7,278 bases of DNA, taken from positions 1 through 7,278 of the forward strand of contig UQQO01000109.1 in assembly GCA_900543175.1 (NCBI GenBank). Direction: 5' to 3'. This document shows positions 1 through 6,287 of this stretch, piece after piece (the stretch's first letter is position 1; every line of letters begins with the position of its first letter). Below the pieces are notes generated by a model. The model was not told where the DNA came from. It did not search any database and saw only the letters and a program-made list of their open reading frames with translations. The DNA comes from an uncultured Fusobacterium sp. GTDB lineage: Bacteria > Fusobacteriota > Fusobacteriia > Fusobacteriales > Fusobacteriaceae. A program made the translations under genes and the position numbers.

Positions 1-52
1 CGAGATCTACACTATCCTCTTCGTCGGCAGCGTCAATGTGTATAAGAGACAG
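1..52 (+). other. Illumina Nextera adapter contamination (non-genomic)
   Basis: The contig end is synthetic. Bases 1-12 match the 3' end of the P5 flow-cell oligo. Bases 13-20 (TATCCTCT) match the i5 index known as S503/N503. Bases 21-34 (TCGTCGGCAGCGTC) are the Nextera read-1 adapter. Bases 35-52 are the Tn5 mosaic end, ATGTGTATAAGAGACAG preceded by A. One G of the canonical mosaic end (AGATGTG) is missing, so it reads AATGTG. Genomic sequence begins at about base 53. An ATG inside the mosaic end (36-38) is in frame with the following gene and produces the false N-terminus MCIRDR. This stretch should be trimmed before submission. Confidence 0.98.
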
Positions 53-971
53 GGGGGGAACAGGGGTAATTATAACAAGTTTTGTTACTGTGAATCCAGA
101 TGATATTCCAGCTCCTAATATGTTGGGAATATATGATGACTCTTTTATAGAAGAGTATAAAAAGCTTACAGATATGGTTCACTCTTATGGAGCTAAGATA
201 TTTATACAACTTGTAGCTGGAGGATCACAAGGTAGAAATAATAGTAATTTAGGGAAAACTATTTACGGACCTTCTGCTCATGTAAACCCAATTACAGGAG
301 TTGAAGCTGTAGAGATGTCAAAAGAGAAGATAGATGAGGTAGTACAACTTTTTAAAGATGCTAGTGCTAGAGCTAAAGAGAGTGGTTTTGATGGTGTTGA
401 AATTCATGCTGCTCATGGATATTTGATTAGTCAATTTTTAAATCCATTATTTAATAAAAGAGAAGATGAGTATGGTGGAGATGTTGATGGAAGAGGAAGA
501 CTTCTAATAGATACTTATCTTTCAGTAAGAGAAGCTGTTGGTGATGACTTTATAGTTGGTATGAAAATCAACTGTGATGACTTTACAGATGGTGGATTTA
601 ACTTTGGTGAAAGCTCATGGATATGTGAAAGAATGGCTATGATGGGAATGGACTTTATTGAAATAAGTGGAGGAAATGCTATTAGAAAAGTTACATCACC
701 AGAGGAGGAAAGCTATTTTAAAGCCTTTGCTAATATAGTTGCTGAGGACAATAATGTTCCTGTTATACTTGTTGGAGGAAATAGAGATATTGATAGTGTA
801 GAGGAGATTTTAAATAATAGTAGTATTGAGTATTTTGCCTTTGCTCGTCCACTTATTCGTGAACCTAACCTACCTAATAGATGGGGAAGTGGAGATAGAG
901 CAAGAGCTAAATGTATCTCTTGCAATAGATGTAAAGGGGAAAATGGAGTAAGTTGTATTTTTAATAGATAG
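53..971 (+). CDS. NADH:flavin oxidoreductase, Old Yellow Enzyme family (5'-truncated)
   Basis: This is an FMN-binding TIM-barrel oxidoreductase, cytoplasmic, that reduces activated C=C bonds or related substrates with NAD(P)H; the substrate cannot be read from sequence. The open frame continues from an ATG at 36 in the adapter, but only codons from base 54 are genomic. Roughly 40-50 N-terminal residues, including the first FMN-contacting strand, are missing. Numbering from the false Met, visible OYE hallmarks are the strand GGTGVIIT (7-14), FIQLVAGGSQG (56-66) with the flavin-contacting Gln, the active-site GVEIHAAHGYL (120-130) with His124 and His127, the following FLNPLFNKREDEYGG (134-148), and the phosphate-binding region VGGNRD (246-251) with FARPLIREP (269-277). 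The C-terminus carries four cysteines, Cys293, 296, 299 and 307 (CxxCxxCx7C), resembling the 4Fe-4S loop of 2,4-dienoyl-CoA reductase-type members. The protein stops four residues later, so the second FAD/NAD domain of those enzymes is absent. The gene ends in a terminator 7 nt downstream. Family call is secure; the exact reaction is unknown. Confidence 0.93.
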
Positions 972-978
972 TAGTAAT

Positions 979-1019
979 GAGCTGTGTAGATCAAATTTGG
1001 TTTACATAGCTCTTTTTTT
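979..1019 (+). terminator. Rho-independent terminator of the flavin oxidoreductase gene
   Basis: The arms at 979-992 and 999-1012 pair along 14 positions, with several G-U wobbles, around the six-base loop AAATTT. The outermost pairs are GAGCT/AGCTC. Seven T residues (1013-1019) follow directly. It begins 7 nt after the stop codon and separates this gene from the operon downstream. Confidence 0.9.
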
Positions 1020-1203
1020 ATTACTAAAATATAATATAAAAGATTAAAAATATTAATTATAAATATTTAATAACTATATTAAAAAAGTCCTTTATTTTTA
1101 ATTTTTAATGATAAAAAGCTTTTAAATATGCTGAAAAATAACTATATTGTTCTTTTTAAAAATTAATTGAATTAAAATAAATCATACGAAATAAAAATAA
1201 TTG
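1020..1203. other. AT-rich intergenic spacer, no gene seen
   Basis: This stretch is extremely A+T-rich. No frame on either strand has a ribosome-binding site and a plausible length. A 12-codon frame starting at an ATG near 1128 has no Shine-Dalgarno sequence. A short palindrome, TTAATTGAATTAA (1163-1175), is visible but is not unexpected at this base composition. The useful content of the spacer is the promoter that follows it. Confidence 0.6.
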
Positions 1204-1232
1204 TTGACTTAACTACAAAAAAGTAGTATATT
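1204..1232 (+). promoter_or_regulatory. Predicted sigma-70-type promoter of the C26/amidohydrolase/symporter operon
   Basis: TTGACT (1204-1209) and TATATT (1227-1232) each match five of six consensus bases and are separated by an ideal 17 bp. Transcription would start near 1239, giving a 5' leader of about 67 nt before the ATG at 1306. This is the best-matching promoter in the 330-bp spacer and lies just upstream of the three-gene operon. It is a prediction from sequence only. Confidence 0.7.
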
Positions 1233-1238
1233 GTAGTA
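1212..1238. repeat. Short inverted and direct repeats in the promoter (possible operator)
   Basis: ACTAC (1212-1216) and GTAGT (1223-1227) form an inverted repeat around six A residues, lying between the -35 and -10 elements. GTAGTA then occurs at 1223-1228 and again at 1233-1238, exactly 10 bp apart, about one helical turn, across the -10 box. The placement is what a repressor operator would show. The arms are short and the regulator is unknown; no regulator gene is in the window. Confidence 0.4.
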
Positions 1239-1305
1239 GAAAACTTCAAATAGAAAAATAATTATTATATAGATACTAAAATATTAAAATAAGGGGGGAA
1301 CTTTT

Positions 1306-2037
1306 ATGATAAGAAAACCGATAATAGGAATTACATCAGCTCACGAAAAGGAAGAGGGATTAAGAAATTATCATAGAACTACTGTAAGTATAGATTACAC
1401 TAAAGCAGTTGTAGCAGGAGGGGGAATTCCATTAGTTATTCCAGTTACAAGTGATAGAGAGATAATAAAAGCTCAATTAGAGTTAATGGATGGACTTCTT
1501 TTATCAGGAGGTGCTGACTTAAATCCATTCCTATATGGACAAGATTTTAAAGAGGGAATAGGAGTTATTTCACCAGAGAGAGATGAGTGTGAAATGATAA
1601 TATTAGAGGAGTTTTTAAAGACAGGGAAACCTATTCTTGGAATTTGTAGAGGACATCAACTTATAAACACATATTTCAACGGAACTCTATTTCAAGATAT
1701 GAGATATTTTGGGAAGGATTATTTGAAACATAGACAAGATTTATATCCAGAATTAGCAACACATATTGTAAATATAGTTGATAAGGAAAATATGCTAGCT
1801 GAACTTTATGGAGAAAAGGTAGCTACAAACTCTTTCCATCATCAAATTGTTGATAAATTAGGAGATGGATTAACAGTTATAGCAACAGCAAATGATGGAG
1901 TAGTAGAAGCTTTTCAAATGAAATCTCATAAATTCCTCTATGGAATTCAATGGCATCCTGAAATGATGACAGCTAGAGGAAATCAAGAGATGAAAAAGAT
2001 ATTTGAAACTTTTGTAAAACATTGTGAGGTGAAGTAA
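1306..2037 (+). CDS. Gamma-glutamyl-gamma-aminobutyrate hydrolase family protein (peptidase C26)
   Basis: This is a 243-residue class I glutamine amidotransferase-like hydrolase, a cytoplasmic enzyme expected to cut gamma-glutamyl amide bonds, as PuuD does with gamma-Glu-GABA in putrescine breakdown. The catalytic triad is visible: nucleophile Cys114 in GICRGHQ, His217 and Glu219 in QWHPE. Other family marks are the N-terminal PIIGIT (5-10), LLLSGGADLNP (64-74), and NSFHHQ (175-180) before the active-site His. The length is normal for PuuD-like proteins, and no synthetase domain is attached. The start is supported by a strong site, AAGGGGGG (1291-1298), 7 nt upstream of the ATG. It is the first gene of an operon; its stop codon directly abuts the start of the amidohydrolase. 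No putrescine-pathway partner (puuA, puuB, puuC) is present, so the real substrate may be another gamma-glutamyl amine or amino acid. Confidence 0.9.
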   Translation: MIRKPIIGITSAHEKEEGLRNYHRTTVSIDYTKAVVAGGGIPLVIPVTSDREIIKAQLELMDGLLLSGGADLNPFLYGQDFKEGIGVISPERDECEMIILEEFLKTGKPILGICRGHQLINTYFNGTLFQDMRYFGKDYLKHRQDLYPELATHIVNIVDKENMLAELYGEKVATNSFHHQIVDKLGDGLTVIATANDGVVEAFQMKSHKFLYGIQWHPEMMTARGNQEMKKIFETFVKHCEVK

Positions 2038-2040
2038 TTG
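2026..2040 (+). promoter_or_regulatory. Ribosome-binding site that fixes the TTG start of the amidohydrolase
   Basis: GAGGTGA (2026-2032) sits 5 nt before a TTG at 2038-2040, inside the last codons of the C26 gene. The TTG follows the upstream TAA (2035-2037) with no gap. There is no ATG or GTG nearby in the same frame that keeps the conserved N-terminal strand. TTG is therefore the likely start, with translation coupled to the upstream gene. Confidence 0.8.
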
Positions 2041-3624
2041 AAAATATTTAAGAATGGAAAATTTCATTCTTTTAATTCAGAGAATACAGTTTACGAGGCT
2101 TTAGTATTAGAGAATGAAAAAATCATTTTTACTGGCTCAACAGAGGAAGCACTGAAAAATTATGGAGAAAAGGCTGAAGAGATAGTAGATTTTGAAGGGA
2201 AAACAATAGTTCCAGGGTTTAATGACAGCCATGTACACTTTATGAACTATGGTTATACAGAGAAAAAGGTAAAACTTCATCACTGTAAAACAATAGCTGA
2301 ATTGATTGAATTAGGGAAAAAAGCACAACCTTATGGGGGATGGATATTAGGTAGAGGGTGGAATCAAGATCTATTTTTAGAGGGAAATGGAATACCTGAA
2401 AAGAAAGATTTAGATAAAATTTCTACAACTATACCAGTATGTTATACAAGAACTTGTGGACATGTCCTTGTAGTAAATAGTAAAGCTATGGAAGTTTGTG
2501 GAATAACAAGAGATACTAAATGTTTTGGTGGAGAGATAGATTATGACAAGGGACTTTTTACTGAAAATGCACTTGAATTGATCTACTCACATATAGATCC
2601 ACTGTCAGTAGAGGAATTAAAAGAGATAATCTTAGATACAACAGATAAATTTTTAGCTATGGGAATCACTTCAGTTCAAACAGATGATTTTTCATCTTTC
2701 CCAGATAAAGACTTTATGAAGATAGTAAAAGCTTATGAGGAGTTAAAAAAAGAGGGAAAATTAAAGGTAAGAGTCTATGAGCAATGTTTTATGGACACAG
2801 TTGAAAGAGTAAAGGAGCTTTATGAAAGTGGACTTACACCAAATAAAGGAGACAATCTTTTCAAGATAGGTCCAATTAAAATGTTACTTGATGGTTCTTT
2901 AGGGGGAAAAACTGCTTTGATGCTAGAGCCTTATGAGGGGGAAGAGAGCAACAGAGGGGTAGTTACATATACTCAGGAAGAGTTTGATAAATTAACAAAA
3001 TATGCAGATTCTCTAGGGTATCAAATTGCAGTTCATGCAATAGGTGACGGGGCTATAAAAATGGTATTAGATAGCTATGAAAAACTTCCAGATCCAGCTA
3101 AGAGAAGGGATGGAATTGTTCATTGTCAAATAACAAATTTAGAGCTTATAAAGAGAATAAAAGAGATGGGAATAATCGCTTATATTCAACCAATATTCTT
3201 AGATTATGATCTACATATTGTAGAGGCTAGGATTGGAAAAGAGAGAGCATCAAAATCATACACTTGGAAAACTATGTTAAATGAAGGAATAAAACTTTGT
3301 TTTGGTTCAGACTCTCCAGTTGACAGTGCTGATGTGATAAAAGCTATTCACTGTGCAGTAAATAGAGAGGATATAAGTGGATATCCAATTGGTGGTTGGC
3401 TTCCAGAAGAAAAGCTAACAGTGGAAGAGGCAATAAGATGTTATACAGTTGATAGTGCATATGCTGCTTTTGATGAAAATATTAAGGGTAGTTTAGAAAT
3501 TGGAAAATTGGCAGACTTTGTAGTTTTAGATAGAGATATCTTTAAAATTAAAAAAGATGAAATACTTTCTACAAACATTGTGGCTACAGTTGTAGGTGGA
3601 GAGGTTTTATATAAAAAAGCATAG
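2038..3624 (+). CDS. Amidohydrolase, YtcJ family (amidohydrolase 3)
   Basis: This is a 528-residue metal-dependent amidohydrolase of the YtcJ/N-substituted formamide deformylase-like group, which hydrolyses C-N (amide or formamide-like) bonds; its substrate is not predictable. The fold reads in order: an N-terminal beta-sandwich with GKTIVPGFNDSHVHF (54-68), the metal-binding HxH at His65/His67, the family motif IGPIKMLLDGSLGG (277-290) with Lys281 and Asp285, AVHAIGDGA (331-339) with His333, VHCQ (361-364) with His362, and the catalytic Asp425 in GSDSPVD (423-429). The C-terminal sandwich GSLEIGKLADFVVLD (484-498) closes the protein. It is full length with no signal peptide, so cytoplasmic. 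Start is a TTG with a good Shine-Dalgarno site. It lies between the gamma-glutamyl hydrolase and the symporter (11-nt gap to the latter), suggesting that it processes an imported or released amide compound. All expected metal-site residues are present. Confidence 0.9.
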   Translation: MKIFKNGKFHSFNSENTVYEALVLENEKIIFTGSTEEALKNYGEKAEEIVDFEGKTIVPGFNDSHVHFMNYGYTEKKVKLHHCKTIAELIELGKKAQPYGGWILGRGWNQDLFLEGNGIPEKKDLDKISTTIPVCYTRTCGHVLVVNSKAMEVCGITRDTKCFGGEIDYDKGLFTENALELIYSHIDPLSVEELKEIILDTTDKFLAMGITSVQTDDFSSFPDKDFMKIVKAYEELKKEGKLKVRVYEQCFMDTVERVKELYESGLTPNKGDNLFKIGPIKMLLDGSLGGKTALMLEPYEGEESNRGVVTYTQEEFDKLTKYADSLGYQIAVHAIGDGAIKMVLDSYEKLPDPAKRRDGIVHCQITNLELIKRIKEMGIIAYIQPIFLDYDLHIVEARIGKERASKSYTWKTMLNEGIKLCFGSDSPVDSADVIKAIHCAVNREDISGYPIGGWLPEEKLTVEEAIRCYTVDSAYAAFDENIKGSLEIGKLADFVVLDRDIFKIKKDEILSTNIVATVVGGEVLYKKA

Positions 3625-3635
3625 GGGGTAAAAAA

Positions 3636-5129
3636 ATGTTAAAGTTTTTTGAGGCTTTGGTAAACTTCCTTTGGGGATTACCAATAATTGTTATCATTTT
3701 GGGAACGGGATTCTATTTTACTTTCAAAACTGGATTCTTCCAAGTTGTACATTTAAGACATATATTTTCTGAAACTATTATGAAAATAATAAAGAAAGGA
3801 AATAAGGGAGAAGAGGGTGGAGAAGGACTAATCACTCCATTCGAGGCAGTTTCTACAGCTATTGGAGGTTCAGTAGGAGTTGGAAACATTGGGGGAGTTG
3901 CTACAGCAATGGCAGTAGGAGGTCCAGGGTCTCTATTTTGGTTATGGATTGCAGCTTTTGTAGGAATGATCTTAAAAATGGCAGAGGTTGCTCTAGGGGT
4001 TTACTACAGAGAAAGAGATGAAAAAGGTGAACTTTATGGTGGACCTACTTATTATATGGAAAAAGGTCTTGGGGAAGAAAAAGGGCATAAATGGTGGATT
4101 ATACCAGCAGTAATATTTGGAGGAGGAATCTTCTCAACATTCTTCATTACAGTTCAAAACTATACTGTATCAGAAGCTATGAACTCAGCATTTGGAATTC
4201 CAATTATCTATGCAAGTATAGCTTACATAGTTTGTAACTACATTATTATTATTGGTGGAATCAAAGGGTTAGGGAAATTAGCAGGTAAATTAGTTCCATT
4301 TATGTGTTTATTCTATATTTTAGCAGCTCTATATATCATCATAGTTAATATAGAAAACTTACCTACAGCAATCAAACTTATCTTTGATGGAGCATTTAAT
4401 GGAACAGCAGCAGTAGGAGGATTTGCAGGGGCATCATTTAGATTTATTGTTAGACAAGGTATGTCAAAATCAGTATTCAGTAACGAAGCTGGTTGGGGAA
4501 GTTCTCCAATGATTCATGCTTCAGCTCAAACTGACCATCCAATTAAACAAGGACTTTGGGGAGCATTTGAAGTATTTGTAGATACTATGGTAGTTTGTAC
4601 ATTAACTTGTTTTGTAATTGTTATTACAGGTGTATGGAACAGTGGAAAAACAGGAGCAGACTTAACACTAAGTGCTTTTGAAACTGGAATGGGACCTGCA
4701 AGTAAGATAATTATAGCAGTTGGAATCTTCCTATTTGGAGTAACAACTTCATCAGGTTGGTATGCTTACTATGAAATTATTTTAAGACATCTTATGAAAA
4801 AATCACCAAGATTAAAAAATGGAATCTTAAAGTTCTATAAAATATTCTATCCAGTGCCAGGATTTACAATGGTTGCTATAGTTACATTAAAAGGAATGCC
4901 AGGACAAGCAGTATGGTTATTTGCTGACTTTACTACAGCAGTTCCTACATTTGTAAACATAGCTGTAATGCTTGCTTTAAGTGGAACATTCTTTAAACTA
5001 TTTAAAGATTATAAAACAAGATATATCTTAAAACAAGAGGTAAAACCTGAAGATGAAATCGCTGTATTCTACAATGAAAAAGAGAAATTTGAAGCAGCAC
5101 AAAGAGAAAAATTAAATAAAAACAGATAA
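3636..5129 (+). CDS. Sodium:alanine/glycine symporter, AgcS family (DAACS-unrelated, TC 2.A.25)
   Basis: This is a 497-residue inner-membrane transporter of the alanine or glycine:cation symporter family, which imports small neutral amino acids (alanine, glycine, in some members glutamine) with Na+ or H+. The family signature is clear: GGSVGVGNIGGVATAMAVGG (77-96) followed by GPGSLFWLW (96-104), GMILKMAEVALG (110-121) and YGGPTYYMEKGLG (134-146). A second conserved block, FRFIVRQGMSKSVFSNEAGWG (268-288), precedes HASAQTDHP (294-302). About ten or eleven hydrophobic segments can be picked out, starting at residues 13-30 and ending near 432-455. The tail after 455 is charged and cytoplasmic. 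A site AGGGGG (3623-3628) lies 7 nt before the ATG. It is the last gene of the operon and is followed by a bidirectional terminator. The transported substrate may be a product or substrate of the two upstream hydrolases; that is inference. Confidence 0.94.
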   Translation: MLKFFEALVNFLWGLPIIVIILGTGFYFTFKTGFFQVVHLRHIFSETIMKIIKKGNKGEEGGEGLITPFEAVSTAIGGSVGVGNIGGVATAMAVGGPGSLFWLWIAAFVGMILKMAEVALGVYYRERDEKGELYGGPTYYMEKGLGEEKGHKWWIIPAVIFGGGIFSTFFITVQNYTVSEAMNSAFGIPIIYASIAYIVCNYIIIIGGIKGLGKLAGKLVPFMCLFYILAALYIIIVNIENLPTAIKLIFDGAFNGTAAVGGFAGASFRFIVRQGMSKSVFSNEAGWGSSPMIHASAQTDHPIKQGLWGAFEVFVDTMVVCTLTCFVIVITGVWNSGKTGADLTLSAFETGMGPASKIIIAVGIFLFGVTTSSGWYAYYEIILRHLMKKSPRLKNGILKFYKIFYPVPGFTMVAIVTLKGMPGQAVWLFADFTTAVPTFVNIAVMLALSGTFFKLFKDYKTRYILKQEVKPEDEIAVFYNEKEKFEAAQREKLNKNR

Positions 5130-5134
5130 TTTAT

Positions 5135-5192
5135 AAAAAAGACTGCACAAGTTAAAAGTTTAAACTATTAGCTTGTAGCAGTCTCTTTTTTT
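5135..5192. terminator. Bidirectional terminator between the symporter gene and hdcA
   Basis: GACTGC-ACAAG (5141-5151) pairs with CTTGT-A-GCAGTC (5172-5183), an 11-bp stem with a single bulged A. Seven T residues (5186-5192) follow on the plus strand. Six A residues (5135-5140) precede the stem and give the T tract for the minus strand. One hairpin can thus end both convergent transcripts. Confidence 0.88.
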
Positions 5193-5199
5193 CTTTACT

Positions 5200-6114
5200 C
5201 TATTTTTTTATTTTTTCAACTAATGAAGTTAATTCTCTATCTTTTAACCATTCTTTTAATGAAATTTTATTTAATGAGTTAAATCCTGTTGAAGGAACAG
5301 CATTTCTAGCTAAACTTACATATGGAGCACAAGTAAGTGAAGTTCCAATTTCTCCAGGTTTCATTATAGTATAAGCAAATCCTACATAAGTTCTTTCAAA
5401 TAAAACATGAGAATCTTGTCCACAACTTACAACTGACCATGCTACTGATTTTCTGTGTTCTTCTAGGAATGCTTTTAGATCTTCAGCACTGTCGTTTTTT
5501 GTCCATAGTCCAGCATCTTCTATAAATAGATCTGCACAATTATCTCTATCTGCTGATAGTGATAGAGCTATAAAACACCATACTCCATAAGCTTCTCCCT
5601 CTTTTAAAGGTCTATCTTCTTTTGGTCTGTATGCTGTTACCCCTTTATTTGCACAAATTGTATGAGCTCCCGGAAGTAGAGTAAATCTTCTTTCTTTTTC
5701 TGTACCGAATAGTTCAATTCCAGCTTCTAATAGTGGTTTAGCATCATATACATGTAGTTTAGAACCATCATATTGATCTATTTCTAAAACAGGTTTAATT
5801 TTTTTATCTATAATATCATTGTGAGCTGCTAAATCATGCCCCCATACTTGTCCTGCTATTCCACAGAATGATGAGGCTGTTAACATATTTATTTGACCAA
5901 CATAAGCATCATTTATCTCAGCTCTATCATATGAAACTATTCCATCTAGTAAGAAATCATCTGTTTTTTCAACTGTTCCAACTGATACTTTTAAAACTGA
6001 AACATAACCATTTCCTTGAGCCCCTGGAGCTCCATAACCATCACAGTAGTTTTCATAAGGGCTAATAGCTGTCTTATCAATTCTTGGTGCACGTACTCTT
6101 CTTTCTTTTTCCAT
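5200..6114 (-). CDS. hdcA: Histidine decarboxylase proenzyme, pyruvoyl-dependent
   Basis: The enzyme decarboxylates L-histidine to histamine and CO2 in the cytoplasm, consuming a proton. The 304-residue proenzyme belongs to the pyruvoyl type of Lactobacillus 30a and Clostridium perfringens, not the PLP type of enterobacteria. The self-cleavage site is TASSFCG (79-85): chain break between Ser81 and Ser82 would give an 81-residue beta chain and a 223-residue alpha chain with Ser82 turned into the pyruvoyl group. Substrate-pocket residues known from the Lactobacillus enzyme are kept: Ile59, Tyr62, Asp63 and Glu66 in GIVSYDRAE (58-66), and Phe197/Glu199 in FIEDAG (197-202), where Glu199 corresponds to its proton donor Glu197. 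Other blocks are DKTAISPY (13-20), YDAKPLLEAGIELFGTE (123-139), CANKGVTA (154-161) and GFAYTIMKPGEIG (245-257). GGAGG lies 7 nt before the ATG, and an upstream in-frame TAA excludes a longer N-terminus. No hdcP, hdcB or hisS is adjacent. It appears monocistronic. Confidence 0.96.
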   Translation of the reverse strand: MEKERRVRAPRIDKTAISPYENYCDGYGAPGAQGNGYVSVLKVSVGTVEKTDDFLLDGIVSYDRAEINDAYVGQINMLTASSFCGIAGQVWGHDLAAHNDIIDKKIKPVLEIDQYDGSKLHVYDAKPLLEAGIELFGTEKERRFTLLPGAHTICANKGVTAYRPKEDRPLKEGEAYGVWCFIALSLSADRDNCADLFIEDAGLWTKNDSAEDLKAFLEEHRKSVAWSVVSCGQDSHVLFERTYVGFAYTIMKPGEIGTSLTCAPYVSLARNAVPSTGFNSLNKISLKEWLKDRELTSLVEKIKK

Positions 6115-6121
6115 TATAAAA

Positions 6122-6126
6122 CCTCC
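6122..6126 (-). promoter_or_regulatory. Ribosome-binding site of hdcA
   Basis: On the minus strand GGAGG lies 7 nt before the ATG at 6114-6112. It is a full-strength site and confirms the chosen start. It lies immediately downstream of the leader hairpin. Confidence 0.85.
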
Positions 6127-6137
6127 ATTTAATTTGA

Positions 6138-6184
6138 TAGATGATTATTAATATTACAAATCCTGATCTTTTAATATTCATCTA
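6138..6184 (-). repeat. Inverted repeat/hairpin in the hdcA leader
   Basis: TAGATGATTATTAA (6138-6151) and TTAATATTCATCTA (6171-6184) are complementary at 13 of 14 positions around a 19-base loop. Further pairs, including wobbles, extend the stem outward to about 6133 and 6189. The hairpin fills the space between the predicted transcription start (about 6186) and the ribosome-binding site. It could be an mRNA-stabilising 5' stem, an operator or a translation-control element. The stem is A+T-rich, and it lacks a T tract on either side that would make it a terminator. Confidence 0.55.
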
Positions 6185-6192
6185 TTAGAGGT

Positions 6193-6221
6193 ATTCTAAA
6201 ATAAATATAATTTCCTTTTAA
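6193..6221 (-). promoter_or_regulatory. Candidate hdcA promoter
   Basis: Read on the minus strand, TTAAAA (6221-6216) and TAGAAT (6198-6193) are 17 bp apart. The -10 matches five of six consensus bases, the -35 four of six. The start would be near 6186, at the base of the leader hairpin. In such AT-rich DNA chance matches are common, so this is tentative. Confidence 0.4.
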
Positions 6222-6287
6222 TTAAATAAAAAAATAATAACTTTAATAAAAAATATCTTTAAATAAATAAAACAAAAAATATTAGTG

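Noticed and set aside
36..53. Native start codon ATG at 36 for the flavin oxidoreductase
   Set aside because: It lies in the Tn5 mosaic end of the adapter, has no ribosome-binding site, and the protein lacks the usual N-terminal 40-50 residues of its family.
713..994. Minus-strand open frame of 93 codons
   Set aside because: It is fully antisense to the conserved oxidoreductase, has no family resemblance and starts inside that gene's terminator region.
1163..1175. Palindrome TTAATTGAATTAA as an operator
   Set aside because: It is short, pure A+T apart from the centre, lies upstream of the promoter, and is expected by chance in this composition.
1870..2067. Minus-strand open frame of 65 codons across the C26/amidohydrolase junction
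   Set aside because: It is the antisense reading of two well-supported genes and has no ribosome-binding site.
5868..6065. Plus-strand open frame of 65 codons
   Set aside because: It is the antisense shadow of the conserved N-terminal part of hdcA; its His- and Leu-rich composition is typical of such shadows.
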